Assembly (NCBI GenBank): GCA_964531735.1
Contig: CAZHGD010000039.1
Coordinates: 1 to 51,424, forward strand
Direction: 5' to 3'
Source of the DNA: CAZHGD01 sp964531735
GTDB lineage: Bacteria; Armatimonadota; UBA10988
DNA: 51,424 nt
Positions 23,119 through 31,913 of the stretch are shown here, one piece after another. The translations under genes and the position numbers were made by a program. The notes beneath the pieces are model-generated. The model searched no databases, was not told the DNA's origin, and saw nothing but the letters and a program-made list of their open reading frames with translations. Position 1 is the first letter of the stretch; each line of letters starts with the position of its first letter.

Positions 23119-24705
23119 TCACGGTGCCACCACCTGGACCGAACACGCGGCTCGCGCGCCGCGGCCGGTGGTGTCCCAGACGACCAGCGCCACCTGGTAC
23201 TCACCCGGGCGCTGGTACGTCCACTGCGTCTCCGGCACCGTCTGCGGCGGACCGTCGCCGAGGTCCCAGAGCAACGTCAGCGCACCGCCGTCGGCCGCCT
23301 TGGCGCGGCGGGTGAACCGGGCCGACTGGCCGACCGTGACCATCCGAGGGCCATCGATGGCGACTGCCGGCGGCGCTCCCGCCAGCGGCTTCGCGGTGGT
23401 CAGCTCATTGGTCCGGTTGCCCGTCACCGAACAGCGGAGCCACTCGAGCCCGGTGTAGCCACCCGGACCCACCACGGCTGCGGCGCCGTTGCCCGCGATG
23501 GTGCAGGCGATGAAGCTCAACTGGTCGACGCCACCACCGCCGAGTTGCAGACCGTAGCCGGCGTTGTCGCGGAACTCGCAGTCCTCCAGCACCAGGTTCC
23601 GGCAGTTGCCGTTGGTGCGGAAGCCATGCCCGCCGTCGTTGGGATAGGGCGGGTGGCCGCGCTTCACCGTCGTGCCGTCAAACGCGCACTGCCAGAGGTA
23701 GTACCGGGCACAGCCGCCTGCTTCGCCCTGCAACTGTGCGCCCCACTGGGCGCAGTTGACGAACCGGTTGCGCGCGTAGTAATGCCGCTCCTTGGCCCGG
23801 CGGTCCGAGACCGACAGCCCGATGTGCGCCCCGTCGTCCACGGTGTTGTCGGTGACCACCAGGTCGCTGCCGATCGCCTCGATGCCGAAGCCCTTGAAGG
23901 TGCCGTCCTTGGCGCTGATCGTGTTGCGCCGCACGGCGCACCGGTCGGAGCCGCCGATGCTCAGCCAATGGTCGATGAGGTTGTCCTCGATCACACAGCC
24001 ATCGCAACCGCCCCAGACCTCGATGCCGAGGCCCTCGCCGCCCGAGCCAGCCACCTTGTTGCCACGGATGACCAGGTCATGCGAGCCGTTGTCGCCGAAG
24101 ATGCCCCCTCGGCCGGTGCCCCGGAACGTGCAGCGCTCCACGCGGTTCCGCGAGGAGCCCCAAGCCAGCCGGATGCCGCCGCCATAGGCCGCGCCGAGGC
24201 CGATGTTCTCGAAGGTGCAGTCGGTGACGGCACTGTCGGTAACCCCGTGCAGCTTGGTCGGGTTGCTGCCGGTGAGCAACATGCCATGGGGGCCGAAGGC
24301 GCTGCTCTTGACCAGATTGCGGATGGTGAGGTGGTGCAGGTCGAGGCGGCGCGCATCGTGGGCGAACAGGCCCTGGTGGGCCTGGGGGTTCATCTGGCCG
24401 TCGATGGTCAGGTGGGCCACCTCGGCCTCCTCACGTCCGCTGAGGTCGACAACGACCGCGGGCCGGTCGCCTACATAGCACAGAATGGTCTGGTCCTGCC
24501 CGGCCCCGACCAGCTTGACTCCGCTCTTGGCGGCGAGTGGAGCCGACAGCGCGATGGTGCCGGTCGGCAACCGCACCGTCTCACCCGGGCGCGCGGCGGC
24601 CAGCGCGGCGCGGGCCGCCACCGCCAGTTGGTTTTCGGCGCCGCCGGCCACGCCGACGAGCACCGCCAGCACCAGCAGCTCACGACCGGCCGGCGATACC
24701 ATCAC
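23119..24705 (-). CDS. secreted beta-helix protein with C-terminal PKD domain
   Basis: A 528-residue exported protein. An N-terminal signal is followed by the beta-helix entry block ARPGETVRLPTGTIALSAPL and KSGVKLVGAGQDQTIL, then parallel beta-helix rungs (VTDCTFENIGLG, VIRGNKVAG, VIEDNLIDHW, VVTDNTVDDG, FIACTIAGNG) to about residue 440. Residues 450-528 are a PKD domain (LLWDLGDG, WTYQRPGEYQVALVVWD). It resembles pectate-lyase-fold enzymes such as alginate or pectin degraders, but no catalytic triad was assigned. It starts at GTG 24705 or ATG 24702 behind AAGGAG, 23 nt after the dehydratase gene, so the two are probably one operon. Confidence 0.78.
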   Translation of the reverse strand: MMVSPAGRELLVLAVLVGVAGGAENQLAVAARAALAAARPGETVRLPTGTIALSAPLAAKSGVKLVGAGQDQTILCYVGDRPAVVVDLSGREEAEVAHLTIDGQMNPQAHQGLFAHDARRLDLHHLTIRNLVKSSAFGPHGMLLTGSNPTKLHGVTDSAVTDCTFENIGLGAAYGGGIRLAWGSSRNRVERCTFRGTGRGGIFGDNGSHDLVIRGNKVAGSGGEGLGIEVWGGCDGCVIEDNLIDHWLSIGGSDRCAVRRNTISAKDGTFKGFGIEAIGSDLVVTDNTVDDGAHIGLSVSDRRAKERHYYARNRFVNCAQWGAQLQGEAGGCARYYLWQCAFDGTTVKRGHPPYPNDGGHGFRTNGNCRNLVLEDCEFRDNAGYGLQLGGGGVDQLSFIACTIAGNGAAAVVGPGGYTGLEWLRCSVTGNRTNELTTAKPLAGAPPAVAIDGPRMVTVGQSARFTRRAKAADGGALTLLWDLGDGPPQTVPETQWTYQRPGEYQVALVVWDTTGRGARAACSVQVVAP

Positions 24706-24728
24706 GCTGCGGCTCCTTTCGGCGCGCC

Positions 24729-25886
24729 TCAGGCCTCCTGCTGTCGGCGATGCCAGTCGTCGTCCCAGAGGTTGAAGAACCGCTCCTGGAACGGATGCTC
24801 GCGGATGAAGTCCTCATTGACCACCACACCCAAGCCTGGTCCGCTCGGTAGCCCAAAGCAGCCATCCTCGGCGCTGACCGCGGGCAGGCCCGTGGCGGCG
24901 TCGGTGACCCAGGCGTCCACGAAGTCGTTGAAGTACTCCTGGACCTTGAAGTTGGGCAACGTGGCATCGAGGTGCAGCGCCGCGGCCGTGGAGACCGGCC
25001 CGCCGACGTTGTGCGGCGCGACGAGCATGTAGTAGACCTCGGCCATGGCCGCGATCTTCTTGCCTTCGAGAATGCCGCAGCTATTGGTGATGTCCGGCTG
25101 AATGATGTCGGCGGCCTGGAGTTCGAACAACTCGCGGAAGCACCACTTGTTCTCGAGGCGTTCGCCGGTGGCCACGGGCACGCGGATGCCGTCAACGGCC
25201 TTCTTCAGCGCCAGCAGGTTGTCGGGCGGCACCGGCTCCTCCACCCAGGCCGGGTCGTAGGGCTCCAGCTCGGCCGCGATCTGGATGGCCTGTTTGGGGT
25301 TGAACCGGCCGTGCATCTCGACGAAGATCTCCACGTCGGGGCCGACGGCGTCACGCACCGCAGCCACGATCTCGATCGCCAGCCGCCGCTCCTTGCGCTC
25401 CATCTCGTACCAGCCGGCGCCGAACGGATCGAGCTTGAGGCCGCGGTAGCCGCGGTCAGCCACCTTGCGCGCCGCGGCGTGAAACTCCTCGGGGGCACGT
25501 TCCACCGTGTACCAGCCGTTGGCGTAGGCCTTGATGCGGTCCCGCACGGCGCCGCCGAGCAGGCGGTAGACCGGCTGGCCGCAGGCCTTGCCGATGATGT
25601 CCCAGCAGGCCATCTCCACCGTGCCGATGCCACAGGTCCCGACCACGCCGGCGCGAACGAAGTCATCGCGGAACATGCGGGTGCTCAGGTCCTCGATGTT
25701 GTACGGGTCGGAGCCGATGATGTGGCGCTTCTTGGCACTCTCGAGATAGGCCAGCAGATCCGCGGTCCGGTTGGGCAGGCGGCACTCACCCCACCCCACC
25801 AAGCCCTCATCGGTCGTCACTTTGACGAACGTCAGGTCGCGCCACGGCGTGCTCATGGCCAGCGCCTGCACATCAGTGATCCTCAC
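24729..25886 (-). CDS. mandelate racemase/galactonate dehydratase-type sugar-acid dehydratase
   Basis: A 385-residue enolase-superfamily enzyme expected to dehydrate a sugar acid to a 2-keto-3-deoxy acid. Active-site positions are readable: Lys151 and Asp153 (GLKLDPFGAGW), Glu190 and His192 (EMHGRF), Glu216/217 (WVEEP), Glu242 (TGERLE), Asp265 (IIQPDITN) and His292 (APHNVGGP). The EMH and APHN blocks resemble the galactonate-dehydratase branch; Glu190 stands where DgoD has Asp. The GTG start at 25886 is favoured because AAGGAG lies about 8 nt upstream and the family begins with xITDVxAL. It is followed within 23 nt by a secreted beta-helix protein, consistent with uronate or aldonate release and use. 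Exact substrate is unknown. Confidence 0.85.
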   Translation of the reverse strand: MRITDVQALAMSTPWRDLTFVKVTTDEGLVGWGECRLPNRTADLLAYLESAKKRHIIGSDPYNIEDLSTRMFRDDFVRAGVVGTCGIGTVEMACWDIIGKACGQPVYRLLGGAVRDRIKAYANGWYTVERAPEEFHAAARKVADRGYRGLKLDPFGAGWYEMERKERRLAIEIVAAVRDAVGPDVEIFVEMHGRFNPKQAIQIAAELEPYDPAWVEEPVPPDNLLALKKAVDGIRVPVATGERLENKWCFRELFELQAADIIQPDITNSCGILEGKKIAAMAEVYYMLVAPHNVGGPVSTAAALHLDATLPNFKVQEYFNDFVDAWVTDAATGLPAVSAEDGCFGLPSGPGLGVVVNEDFIREHPFQERFFNLWDDDWHRRQQEA

Positions 25887-25952
25887 TGCCTCGCTCCTTG
25901 CCCGCCCTATTCGTCGCCGGCGCGCACCCGCCTCCCCCGGCACCGAGCCATC

Positions 25953-26056
25953 CCAGGTTGCGCCGTGCGGCGCGCAGCACCCAGACCGTGGAGGTCAGCG
26001 GGCCACGAGCGCCGAAATGCACGTCAAGACGTTGCCGTTCGCTTCGGCGCAACCTG
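25953..26056. repeat. 104-bp element with perfect 13-bp inverted ends
   Basis: CCAGGTTGCGCCG (25953-25965) and CGGCGCAACCTGG (26044-26056) are exact reverse complements. Inside lie three further short stems: TGCG-GCG-CGCA (25966-25976), CGTGG/CCACG (25987-25991 with 26003-26007), and ACGT/ACGT (26021-26024 with 26029-26032). It occupies the divergent gap between the dehydratase and histidine kinase genes (25887-26172), in which I see no other clear signal. It could be a MITE-like remnant, a structured leader RNA or an operator array. Confidence 0.5.
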
Positions 26057-26172
26057 GCGCGCGCCGAGGCAGCAAGATAGCTCAAGGCTGCCGCCGCTTA
26101 CCGCCATACTGAGAGGCCGACCTTCGCGGCAGCCGGCGGCGGACGACGCGGTTCGACCGGGGTGTCGTTGAC

Positions 26173-28617
26173 ATGGTCTTCCTGGGCCTCATCCACAACA
26201 TCTCCCTACTGGTGTGCTTGACCCTCGTTCACGGTCAGGTGACCCGCCGCTGGGCCACCCACACGCTGACCTATCGCCTGCTCGCCGGCGTGCTCTTTGG
26301 CGGCGTGGCATTGGTCGGCATGATGACGCCGCTGCGGGTCATGCCCGGCATTATCTTCGACGGCCGGACGATCGTGCTGAGCATCGCCGGCCTGTTCGCC
26401 GGCCCAGTGCCCGCTGTGATCGCGGCGGCGGTGGCCGGCTCGTACCGCCTCTACCTGGGCGGCGCCGGTGCGCTGATGGGCGTGGCCACCATCGCCGAGT
26501 CGACGCTCATCGGCATCGCGATGCACTGCTACTACCGCCGGGCGTCGGCCAGGCTCAGCTCGACGGCTGTGGTCGCCATGGGCCTGGCCGTGCACGTTGT
26601 GATGCTGGTCTGTGCGGTGCTGTTGCCCGGCTCAGCCCTGCGGCCGGTACTGGCCCTGATCGCGCTGCCCGTGCTGGTGCTGTACCCGTCGGCCACGCTG
26701 CTCGTGGGCCTGATGTTCCTTGACCAGGAGGCCAGACAGGCCGCCGAGCAAGCGCTGCGCCGCAGCGAGGAGCACTACCGCCAACTGGTCGAGGGCGCCG
26801 ACTGCATCGTGCTGCGCCTGGCTCCCGACGGGACCGTCACCTTCCTGAACGACTTTGGCCAGCGCTTCGTCGGTCTCGCGGCGGCGCAGGAACTGGCGCC
26901 ACGCCTGGTTGCGGCGGCCGGTCAGCAGTCGGGTGCGCCGGGCGGCCGCGCGGTGGTGGAGACCGAGACGCAGGGCGCCGACGGCCATGGCATCTGGACC
27001 GCCTGGACCAGTTGCTACCTCGGCGACGGCGGGCGCGCCACCAACGAGGTGCTGTCCATCGGTCTCGACATCACGGCCCGCCGACGCGCCGAAGAGGCGC
27101 TGCGGCAGTCCGAAGCGCGCTTCCGGCAGCTCTTCACCGACTGCGCCGCCGTGCAGTTGCTGATCGACCCTGGCAGTGGCCGTATCGTGGACGCCAACAC
27201 GGCTGCGGCGGCCTTCTACGGCTACAGCACCGACGAGTTGCGCGGCATGGCGGTGGCGCGCATCAACACGATGGGCGACGCCCTGATCGCCGAGGCGATG
27301 AGTCAGGCGAGGGTCCGGCAGGTCGGCCGGTTCGAGTTCACCCATCGCCTGGCCTCCGGTGAACTGCGCGCAGTGGAGGTCTACTCCGGTCCCATTCGCA
27401 TGGGCGAGAGCGACCTGCTGTTCTCCATCGTCCACGACATCACTGCGCAGCGCCAACTGGAAGAGCAACTCCGCCAGGCCCAGAAGATCGAGTCCGTCGG
27501 ACGGCTGGCGGGCGGCGTCGCCCACGACTTCAACAACATGCTGCAGGCGATCCTTGGCCACGTCGAACTGGCCATCCAGGCGGTAGACCCCAACGACCCC
27601 ATTCGGGAGGACCTGATCGAGGTCCGCCGCGCCGCCGACCGCTCAGCCGACCTGACGCGTCAGTTGCTCGCCTTCGCCCGCAAGCAACTGGTGGTGCCGC
27701 GCGTGCTCGATCTGAACGACACCGTCTCCGGCATGCAGCGCATGCTGACCCGCCTGATCGGCGAGCACTACCAGTTGCTCTGGCAGCCCGGCCACGACCT
27801 CTGGCGGATCAAGGCCGACCCGTCACAGCTCGACCACATCCTCGCCAACCTGGTGGTCAACGCTCGCGACGCGATGGCCGACACCGGCACCATCACCGTC
27901 GACACAGCCAACGTGGTGGTTGACCAGAGCTACTGCGCACAGCACTCCGATGCCCGTCCGGGCGAGCACGTCCGGCTGCGGGTGATCGACACCGGCTGCG
28001 GCATGGATGAGGGCACCATCCGGCACCTCTTCGAGCCGTTCTTCACCACCAAGGAACTGGGCAAGGGCACCGGCCTGGGACTGGCCACGGTGTATGGCAT
28101 CGTCCAGCAGAACCACGGCTGGATCACGGTGGAGAGCGCCCCAGGTGCCGGCACCACGATGGCGGTCTACCTGCCGCGCTGCCTGGAGGAGCAGCCGGCC
28201 GAGGCAATCGACATCGCTCCCCCACCAACCGCAACCGGTTCAGGACGGGTCGTCATGGTGGAGGATGAGCCGGCCATCCTCAAGCTGGGCCGCACCGTCC
28301 TGGAGCGACTGGGCTATGAGGTGGTCGCCTTCGACTCGCCGGCCGAGGCCGCCAAGTGGGCCGAAAGCGAAGGCGCGTCGATCGACCTCTTGGTCACCGA
28401 TGTGGTCATGCCCGGCATGGACGGTCGGCACCTGCACGAGCGGCTGTCGGCCGCGCGCCCGGGCCTGCCCTGCATCTTCGTGTCGGGCTACTCGGCCGAC
28501 CTGATCGGCGAAGACACGCTGACCAGCGACCGTACCCACTTCGTGGCCAAGCCGTACCGCCCGGCCGCGCTGGCCGGGCTGGTACACCAACTGCTCGGCG
28601 GACAGACAGACCCGTAG
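26173..28617 (+). CDS. hybrid histidine kinase with LytS-type membrane sensor
   Basis: An 814-residue two-component sensor. Residues 1-185 contain about five or six hydrophobic helices, with the 5TMR-LYT signature region (VMPGIIFDGRTIVLSIAGLF, then GPVPAVIAAAVAG, GVATIAESTLIG). Two PAS domains follow (about 195-305 and 312-430). The HisKA domain has the phosphoacceptor in GGVAHDFNNML (His451). HATPase boxes are visible: NLVVNARDAM (N box), DTGCGMD (G1) and GKGTGLGLATV (G2). The C-terminal receiver (693-808) has Glu697-Asp698-Glu699, Asp743 as acceptor and Lys793. All phosphorelay residues are present. The output regulator is not adjacent. Its LytS-like sensor suggests cell-envelope or metabolite sensing. 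It is divergent from the dehydratase gene. Confidence 0.9.
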   Translation: MVFLGLIHNISLLVCLTLVHGQVTRRWATHTLTYRLLAGVLFGGVALVGMMTPLRVMPGIIFDGRTIVLSIAGLFAGPVPAVIAAAVAGSYRLYLGGAGALMGVATIAESTLIGIAMHCYYRRASARLSSTAVVAMGLAVHVVMLVCAVLLPGSALRPVLALIALPVLVLYPSATLLVGLMFLDQEARQAAEQALRRSEEHYRQLVEGADCIVLRLAPDGTVTFLNDFGQRFVGLAAAQELAPRLVAAAGQQSGAPGGRAVVETETQGADGHGIWTAWTSCYLGDGGRATNEVLSIGLDITARRRAEEALRQSEARFRQLFTDCAAVQLLIDPGSGRIVDANTAAAAFYGYSTDELRGMAVARINTMGDALIAEAMSQARVRQVGRFEFTHRLASGELRAVEVYSGPIRMGESDLLFSIVHDITAQRQLEEQLRQAQKIESVGRLAGGVAHDFNNMLQAILGHVELAIQAVDPNDPIREDLIEVRRAADRSADLTRQLLAFARKQLVVPRVLDLNDTVSGMQRMLTRLIGEHYQLLWQPGHDLWRIKADPSQLDHILANLVVNARDAMADTGTITVDTANVVVDQSYCAQHSDARPGEHVRLRVIDTGCGMDEGTIRHLFEPFFTTKELGKGTGLGLATVYGIVQQNHGWITVESAPGAGTTMAVYLPRCLEEQPAEAIDIAPPPTATGSGRVVMVEDEPAILKLGRTVLERLGYEVVAFDSPAEAAKWAESEGASIDLLVTDVVMPGMDGRHLHERLSAARPGLPCIFVSGYSADLIGEDTLTSDRTHFVAKPYRPAALAGLVHQLLGGQTDP

Positions 28618-28618
28618 C

Positions 28619-30094
28619 TCAGTCCTCGCCCTGCGCCAGCGTGTAGCCGCGCTCACCGTCGAAGACCTGCAGCTTCTCGACATGGACCCAGCGGTAGCGC
28701 TCACCGATCCTCGTGAGCAGGGCCAGCAGATCGGCGTCGCTCAGTTCGGGGCCGGTCTCGTCGCGAAGCACGAAGCGGCAGCGGCACTGATCGATGAGGT
28801 CGGTGGTGGTGCCCGTCGGCGGATAGACACGCGTGCCGCGGTTCGACATCATCTTCAGGCGCACCGGCGTGCCCTCGACCAGGGCCGACAGCTCGTCGCC
28901 GGCCGCCTTGACGTCGGTCGCCAGCTCGATGAACACATCGGCGCCGATGACCTGACGCTGCGCGGGCCGGACCATGACCGGGTCGGAGGTGACCTCCGGC
29001 ATCCGGATCGGTCGGTAGTCGCGAACGCCGACCGCGGTCGACTGGCGGCCCAGGTTGGCAATCACCGTCTCAGTGAACTGCGTCGTGCCCACTGGCTCGT
29101 AGCCGGCGGGCGGGTTCGGCAGCAGGCGTAGCACGTCCTGGGTCATGGCCTTGCCCTCGGCGAGCGTCACCAGCACGGCGTGCTCGACCTTGGCCGCGGC
29201 CTCGAAATCGCCCAGATGCCGCAGCATCATCACCGCCGACAGGACCAGCGCCGTCGGGTTGATGACGTTCTTGCCGGCGTACTTCGGCGCCGAGCCGTGG
29301 ACCGCCTCGAAGATGGCGATGCCGTTGCCGAGGTTGGCCGACGGCGCAAACCCCAGCCCGCCCACCAGGCCCGACGCCAGGTCGCTGATGATGTCACCGT
29401 TCATGTTCGTCGTGACGATGACTTCGAACTGCTCCGGCTGCTTGACCATCTGGTGCGCGCAGTTGTCGATGATGACGTGCCACGCCTCGATGTCCGGGTA
29501 CTCCGGCGCGACCCGCTCGAAGGTCCGCTTCAGCAGACCCTCGGTCATCTTCATGATGTTCGACTTGGTGGCGCAGGCCACGCTCTTGCGGCCCTCGGCG
29601 CGAGCGAACTCGAACGCCAGCCGGGCAATCTTCTCACAGCCCTTGACGCTGATCAGCTTGAGGCACTGCATCACGCCGGGCGTCTGCGCGTGCTCGATGC
29701 CCGCGTACAGGTCTTCGATGTTCTCGCGCACCACCACGAAGTCGATGCCGCGACCGGTATAGGGCGTCGGGATGCCCGGCAGCTCGCGCACCGGGCGGAT
29801 GTTGCCGTAGGTCTCGAAGAGCTTGCGCAGCGTGACGTTGGCGCTCTTCTCACCGAAGCCCACCGGGGTCTCCAGCGGGCCCTTGAGCACCACGCGCGTG
29901 CGGGCGATGGAGTCGATGGTCTCCTGCGGCACACCCGAAGGCAGTCCCTTCATGAACACCGAGGCGCCGGCTTCGCACTCCTCCCACTCGATCTGCGCAC
30001 CCGCTGCGGCCAGGATCTGCTGCGCCGCGCGCGTCACTTCGGGGCCGACACCGTCGCCGGGGATGACCGTCACCTTCGCCTTGCCGTCGCTCAT
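28619..30094 (-). CDS. icd: isocitrate dehydrogenase, long Thermus/Rickettsia type
   Basis: A 491-residue TCA-cycle enzyme that oxidatively decarboxylates isocitrate to 2-oxoglutarate. It starts VTVIPGDGVGPEVTRAAQQIL. The substrate phosphate/carboxylate segment is EKSANVTLRKLF, with RPVRELPGIPTPY and VVVRENIEDLYAGIEH. The metal-binding signature NMNGDIISDLASGLVGGLG contains the conserved Asp pair, and HGSAPKYAGKNVINPTA closes the cofactor site. The 150-residue C-terminal extension distinguishes this subtype from the shorter E. coli enzyme. Cofactor preference (NADP or NAD) is not certain. ATG 30094 is preceded by GGAGG at about 5 nt; a longer frame to 30151 overlaps the promoter and is rejected. 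Confidence 0.93.
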   Translation of the reverse strand: MSDGKAKVTVIPGDGVGPEVTRAAQQILAAAGAQIEWEECEAGASVFMKGLPSGVPQETIDSIARTRVVLKGPLETPVGFGEKSANVTLRKLFETYGNIRPVRELPGIPTPYTGRGIDFVVVRENIEDLYAGIEHAQTPGVMQCLKLISVKGCEKIARLAFEFARAEGRKSVACATKSNIMKMTEGLLKRTFERVAPEYPDIEAWHVIIDNCAHQMVKQPEQFEVIVTTNMNGDIISDLASGLVGGLGFAPSANLGNGIAIFEAVHGSAPKYAGKNVINPTALVLSAVMMLRHLGDFEAAAKVEHAVLVTLAEGKAMTQDVLRLLPNPPAGYEPVGTTQFTETVIANLGRQSTAVGVRDYRPIRMPEVTSDPVMVRPAQRQVIGADVFIELATDVKAAGDELSALVEGTPVRLKMMSNRGTRVYPPTGTTTDLIDQCRCRFVLRDETGPELSDADLLALLTRIGERYRWVHVEKLQVFDGERGYTLAQGED

Positions 30095-30150
30095 ACTGCC
30101 TCCACACAACCGGCTCACGAGGGCTTGGACGAGGCCGGTGCACGACGTCA

Positions 30151-30179
30151 AGGATAGGGTTGGTGCCGATCTCTGTCAA
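30151..30179 (-). promoter_or_regulatory. sigma70-like promoter of icd
   Basis: On the minus strand, TTGACA (30174-30179), 17-nt spacer, TATCCT (30151-30156). Predicted leader is about 50 nt before the icd ATG at 30094. Confidence 0.7.
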
Positions 30180-30208
30180 CGCGCCAGCGCGGTGGAACTA
30201 CCGCCGGT

Positions 30209-30227
30209 GGAGCAGTGTCATTGCTCC
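30209..30227. promoter_or_regulatory. short inverted repeat between icd and the secreted-protein gene
   Basis: GGAGCA-GTGTCAT-TGCTCC is a 6-bp inverted repeat with a 7-nt centre, about 20 nt before the start of the gene at 30248 and upstream of the icd promoter. It could be an operator or a weak mRNA hairpin. This is inference from symmetry only. Confidence 0.25.
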
Positions 30228-30247
30228 TGTGAGACTGGGAGATGAGC

Positions 30248-30994
30248 ATGTCGGTTGGTACGCGAGCAACGGCCCAGCGGGCCTGCTGGCTGGTCTTGGT
30301 CCTGCTGGCCTGGTGGCCGTCGCCGGCGCAGTCACAGCCGGCCGGCCATCGCTCGACCGTCATCTTCCAGGACGACTTCGCTCGGGCCGATGCCGAGGCC
30401 GCCGGTCCGCAATGGTTCGAGTTCCTCCATCGCCTGCCCTACGGCGGCCAGTGGACGGCCTCGGCCGGCGAGACGGCCTGGTCTGTGCGCGGCAAACTGC
30501 TACGGTTCGAAGCGGTCGGCACCAGCTCCTATGTCGGTGACTTCGTGATGAGCCGAACCGCGCTGCCGATCGAGAACACGCGCCTGGAGTTCGACCTGCG
30601 CGCCCAGGTGCAGACCATGCAGGGCTATGTCGGGCCGGGCTTCTTCTGGGTCACCGACCAGCACCAGGTCGACCGGCTGGGCTGGACCGTCTGGTACAAC
30701 TGGGAGAACCGCTGCCAGCGCGGCTACGCGATCGAGGCCGGCGGCCGGCCGCAGTACGTCGATGACATGGTCCTCGGCGTCAACACCGGCGCCTTCGCCC
30801 ACCACGCCATCACCATCCGCCGGGGCGAGCTCGCCTGGCAGGTGGAACAGAATGCGCCAGTCGTGCGCAAGCTCGCGGCCTCGGTGACCGGTCAGCGTCG
30901 CCACTTGGCGATCACCTCGCGCCTCTACGACCAGGGCGCCAAACAGGTCATCGAGGTGCGCAACCTGAAGGTCACCGACCTCGGCACGCCGTAG
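30248..30994 (+). CDS. secreted LamG/DUF1080-like protein
   Basis: A 248-residue exported protein. A signal peptide of about 30 residues ends near PAQSQPA. The rest fits a concanavalin-like jelly roll of the DUF1080/3-keto-disaccharide hydrolase type: VIFQDDFARADAEAAG at the start, WSVRGKLLRFEA, then TRLEFDLRAQVQ, FFWVTDQ, HHAITIRRGELAWQVEQN and a closing VIEVRNLKVTDLG. No catalytic residue is assigned. Two ATG codons are possible (30242 and 30248); GGGAG sits 6 nt before the second, which I prefer. It starts 154 nt from icd, divergently, and is followed 19 nt later by an aldo/keto reductase, likely in the same transcript. Confidence 0.68.
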   Translation: MSVGTRATAQRACWLVLVLLAWWPSPAQSQPAGHRSTVIFQDDFARADAEAAGPQWFEFLHRLPYGGQWTASAGETAWSVRGKLLRFEAVGTSSYVGDFVMSRTALPIENTRLEFDLRAQVQTMQGYVGPGFFWVTDQHQVDRLGWTVWYNWENRCQRGYAIEAGGRPQYVDDMVLGVNTGAFAHHAITIRRGELAWQVEQNAPVVRKLAASVTGQRRHLAITSRLYDQGAKQVIEVRNLKVTDLGTP

Positions 30995-31013
30995 CCGCCC
31001 GGAGCCGGCCACC

Positions 31014-31904
31014 ATGCAGCGCAGGCCGCTTGGCACCACGGGGCGACTGGTCTCGGTCATCGGTCTCGGCGGCGCCGGACTGGGCGGCGTCTACGGCGCC
31101 ATCACCGACGACCAGGCCGTGGAGACGGTCTCGTGCGCCCTGGCCCGCGGCGTCGACTTCATCGACACCGCGCCGCTCTACGGCGTCAGCGAGGAACGCC
31201 TGGGGCTGGCCCTGGCCGGCCGGCGCGAACAGGTCTTCCTGGCCACCAAGGTGGGCCTGCTGCGCGGCGGCGCCCGCATTACCGCGGCCGATGACGTCCG
31301 CCGCAGCGTGGCCGACAGCCTGCGCCGGCTGCGGACCGACTACCTGGACCTGTTGCAGTACCACGAGCTCCAGCCGGACATCGCCGCCGCCGTCTTGGCC
31401 GACGGCGGCGCCGTCGAGGCTATGGTCCGCTTGCGCGAGGAGGGCGTGGTACGACACCTCGGCGTCACCGGCCGGCAACTGGGCACGCTGTGCGACGCGC
31501 TGCGCACCGAGCAGTTCGCGACCGTGCTGACCTACCTGGAGTACTCACCGCTGACGCTGGCCGCCCAGGACGCGCTGTTCCCCTTGGCCGCCTCGCTGGG
31601 CGTGGGCCTCATCGCCGGCAGTCCCCTTGGCGCCGGACTGCTGGCCGGGGCCGACCTGAGCAGCCTCTCTCGGCCGCTCGATGACCCGGCGCTCCGCCGC
31701 GCCCACGCGGTGTCGGCACTCGCCGCCCAGGCGGGCTGGTCGGTGCCTGACCTGGCCATCGCCTTCGAGTTGGCCGATCCGCGCGTCAGCGTGCTGATCC
31801 CGGGCGCCAACAGCCCCGACCAGGTCGCCGCCGCTGTCGCCGCCGCCGGACGCCGCGTGCCGTTCGACCTGCTGGAGCGGGTCCGCGCCATCGCGGTCTC
31901 GTGA
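31014..31904 (+). CDS. aldo/keto reductase
   Basis: A 296-residue NAD(P)H-dependent TIM-barrel oxidoreductase. The N terminus RPLGTTGRLVSVIGLGGAG is the family opening. The catalytic tetrad is readable: Asp in VDFIDTAPLYG with its Tyr, Lys in VFLATKVG, and a His-like position in LLQYHEL. The late LIPGANSPDQVAA segment is the usual cofactor-binding block. It resembles the L-fucose/galactose dehydrogenase branch of the family, but the substrate is unproven. GGAG lies 9 nt before ATG. Its stop is 9 nt from the convergent beta-propeller gene. Confidence 0.88.
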   Translation: MQRRPLGTTGRLVSVIGLGGAGLGGVYGAITDDQAVETVSCALARGVDFIDTAPLYGVSEERLGLALAGRREQVFLATKVGLLRGGARITAADDVRRSVADSLRRLRTDYLDLLQYHELQPDIAAAVLADGGAVEAMVRLREEGVVRHLGVTGRQLGTLCDALRTEQFATVLTYLEYSPLTLAAQDALFPLAASLGVGLIAGSPLGAGLLAGADLSSLSRPLDDPALRRAHAVSALAAQAGWSVPDLAIAFELADPRVSVLIPGANSPDQVAAAVAAAGRRVPFDLLERVRAIAVS

Positions 31905-31913
31905 CCGATCGCC

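Noticed and set aside
22960..25032. 690-codon plus-strand open frame
   Set aside because: It lies across the end of the phosphoesterase gene and antisense to the beta-helix and dehydratase genes, and its translation has no recognisable family blocks.
26168..26173. TTGACA just before the hybrid kinase start
   Set aside because: It touches the start codon and no -10 follows at proper distance, so it cannot drive this gene.
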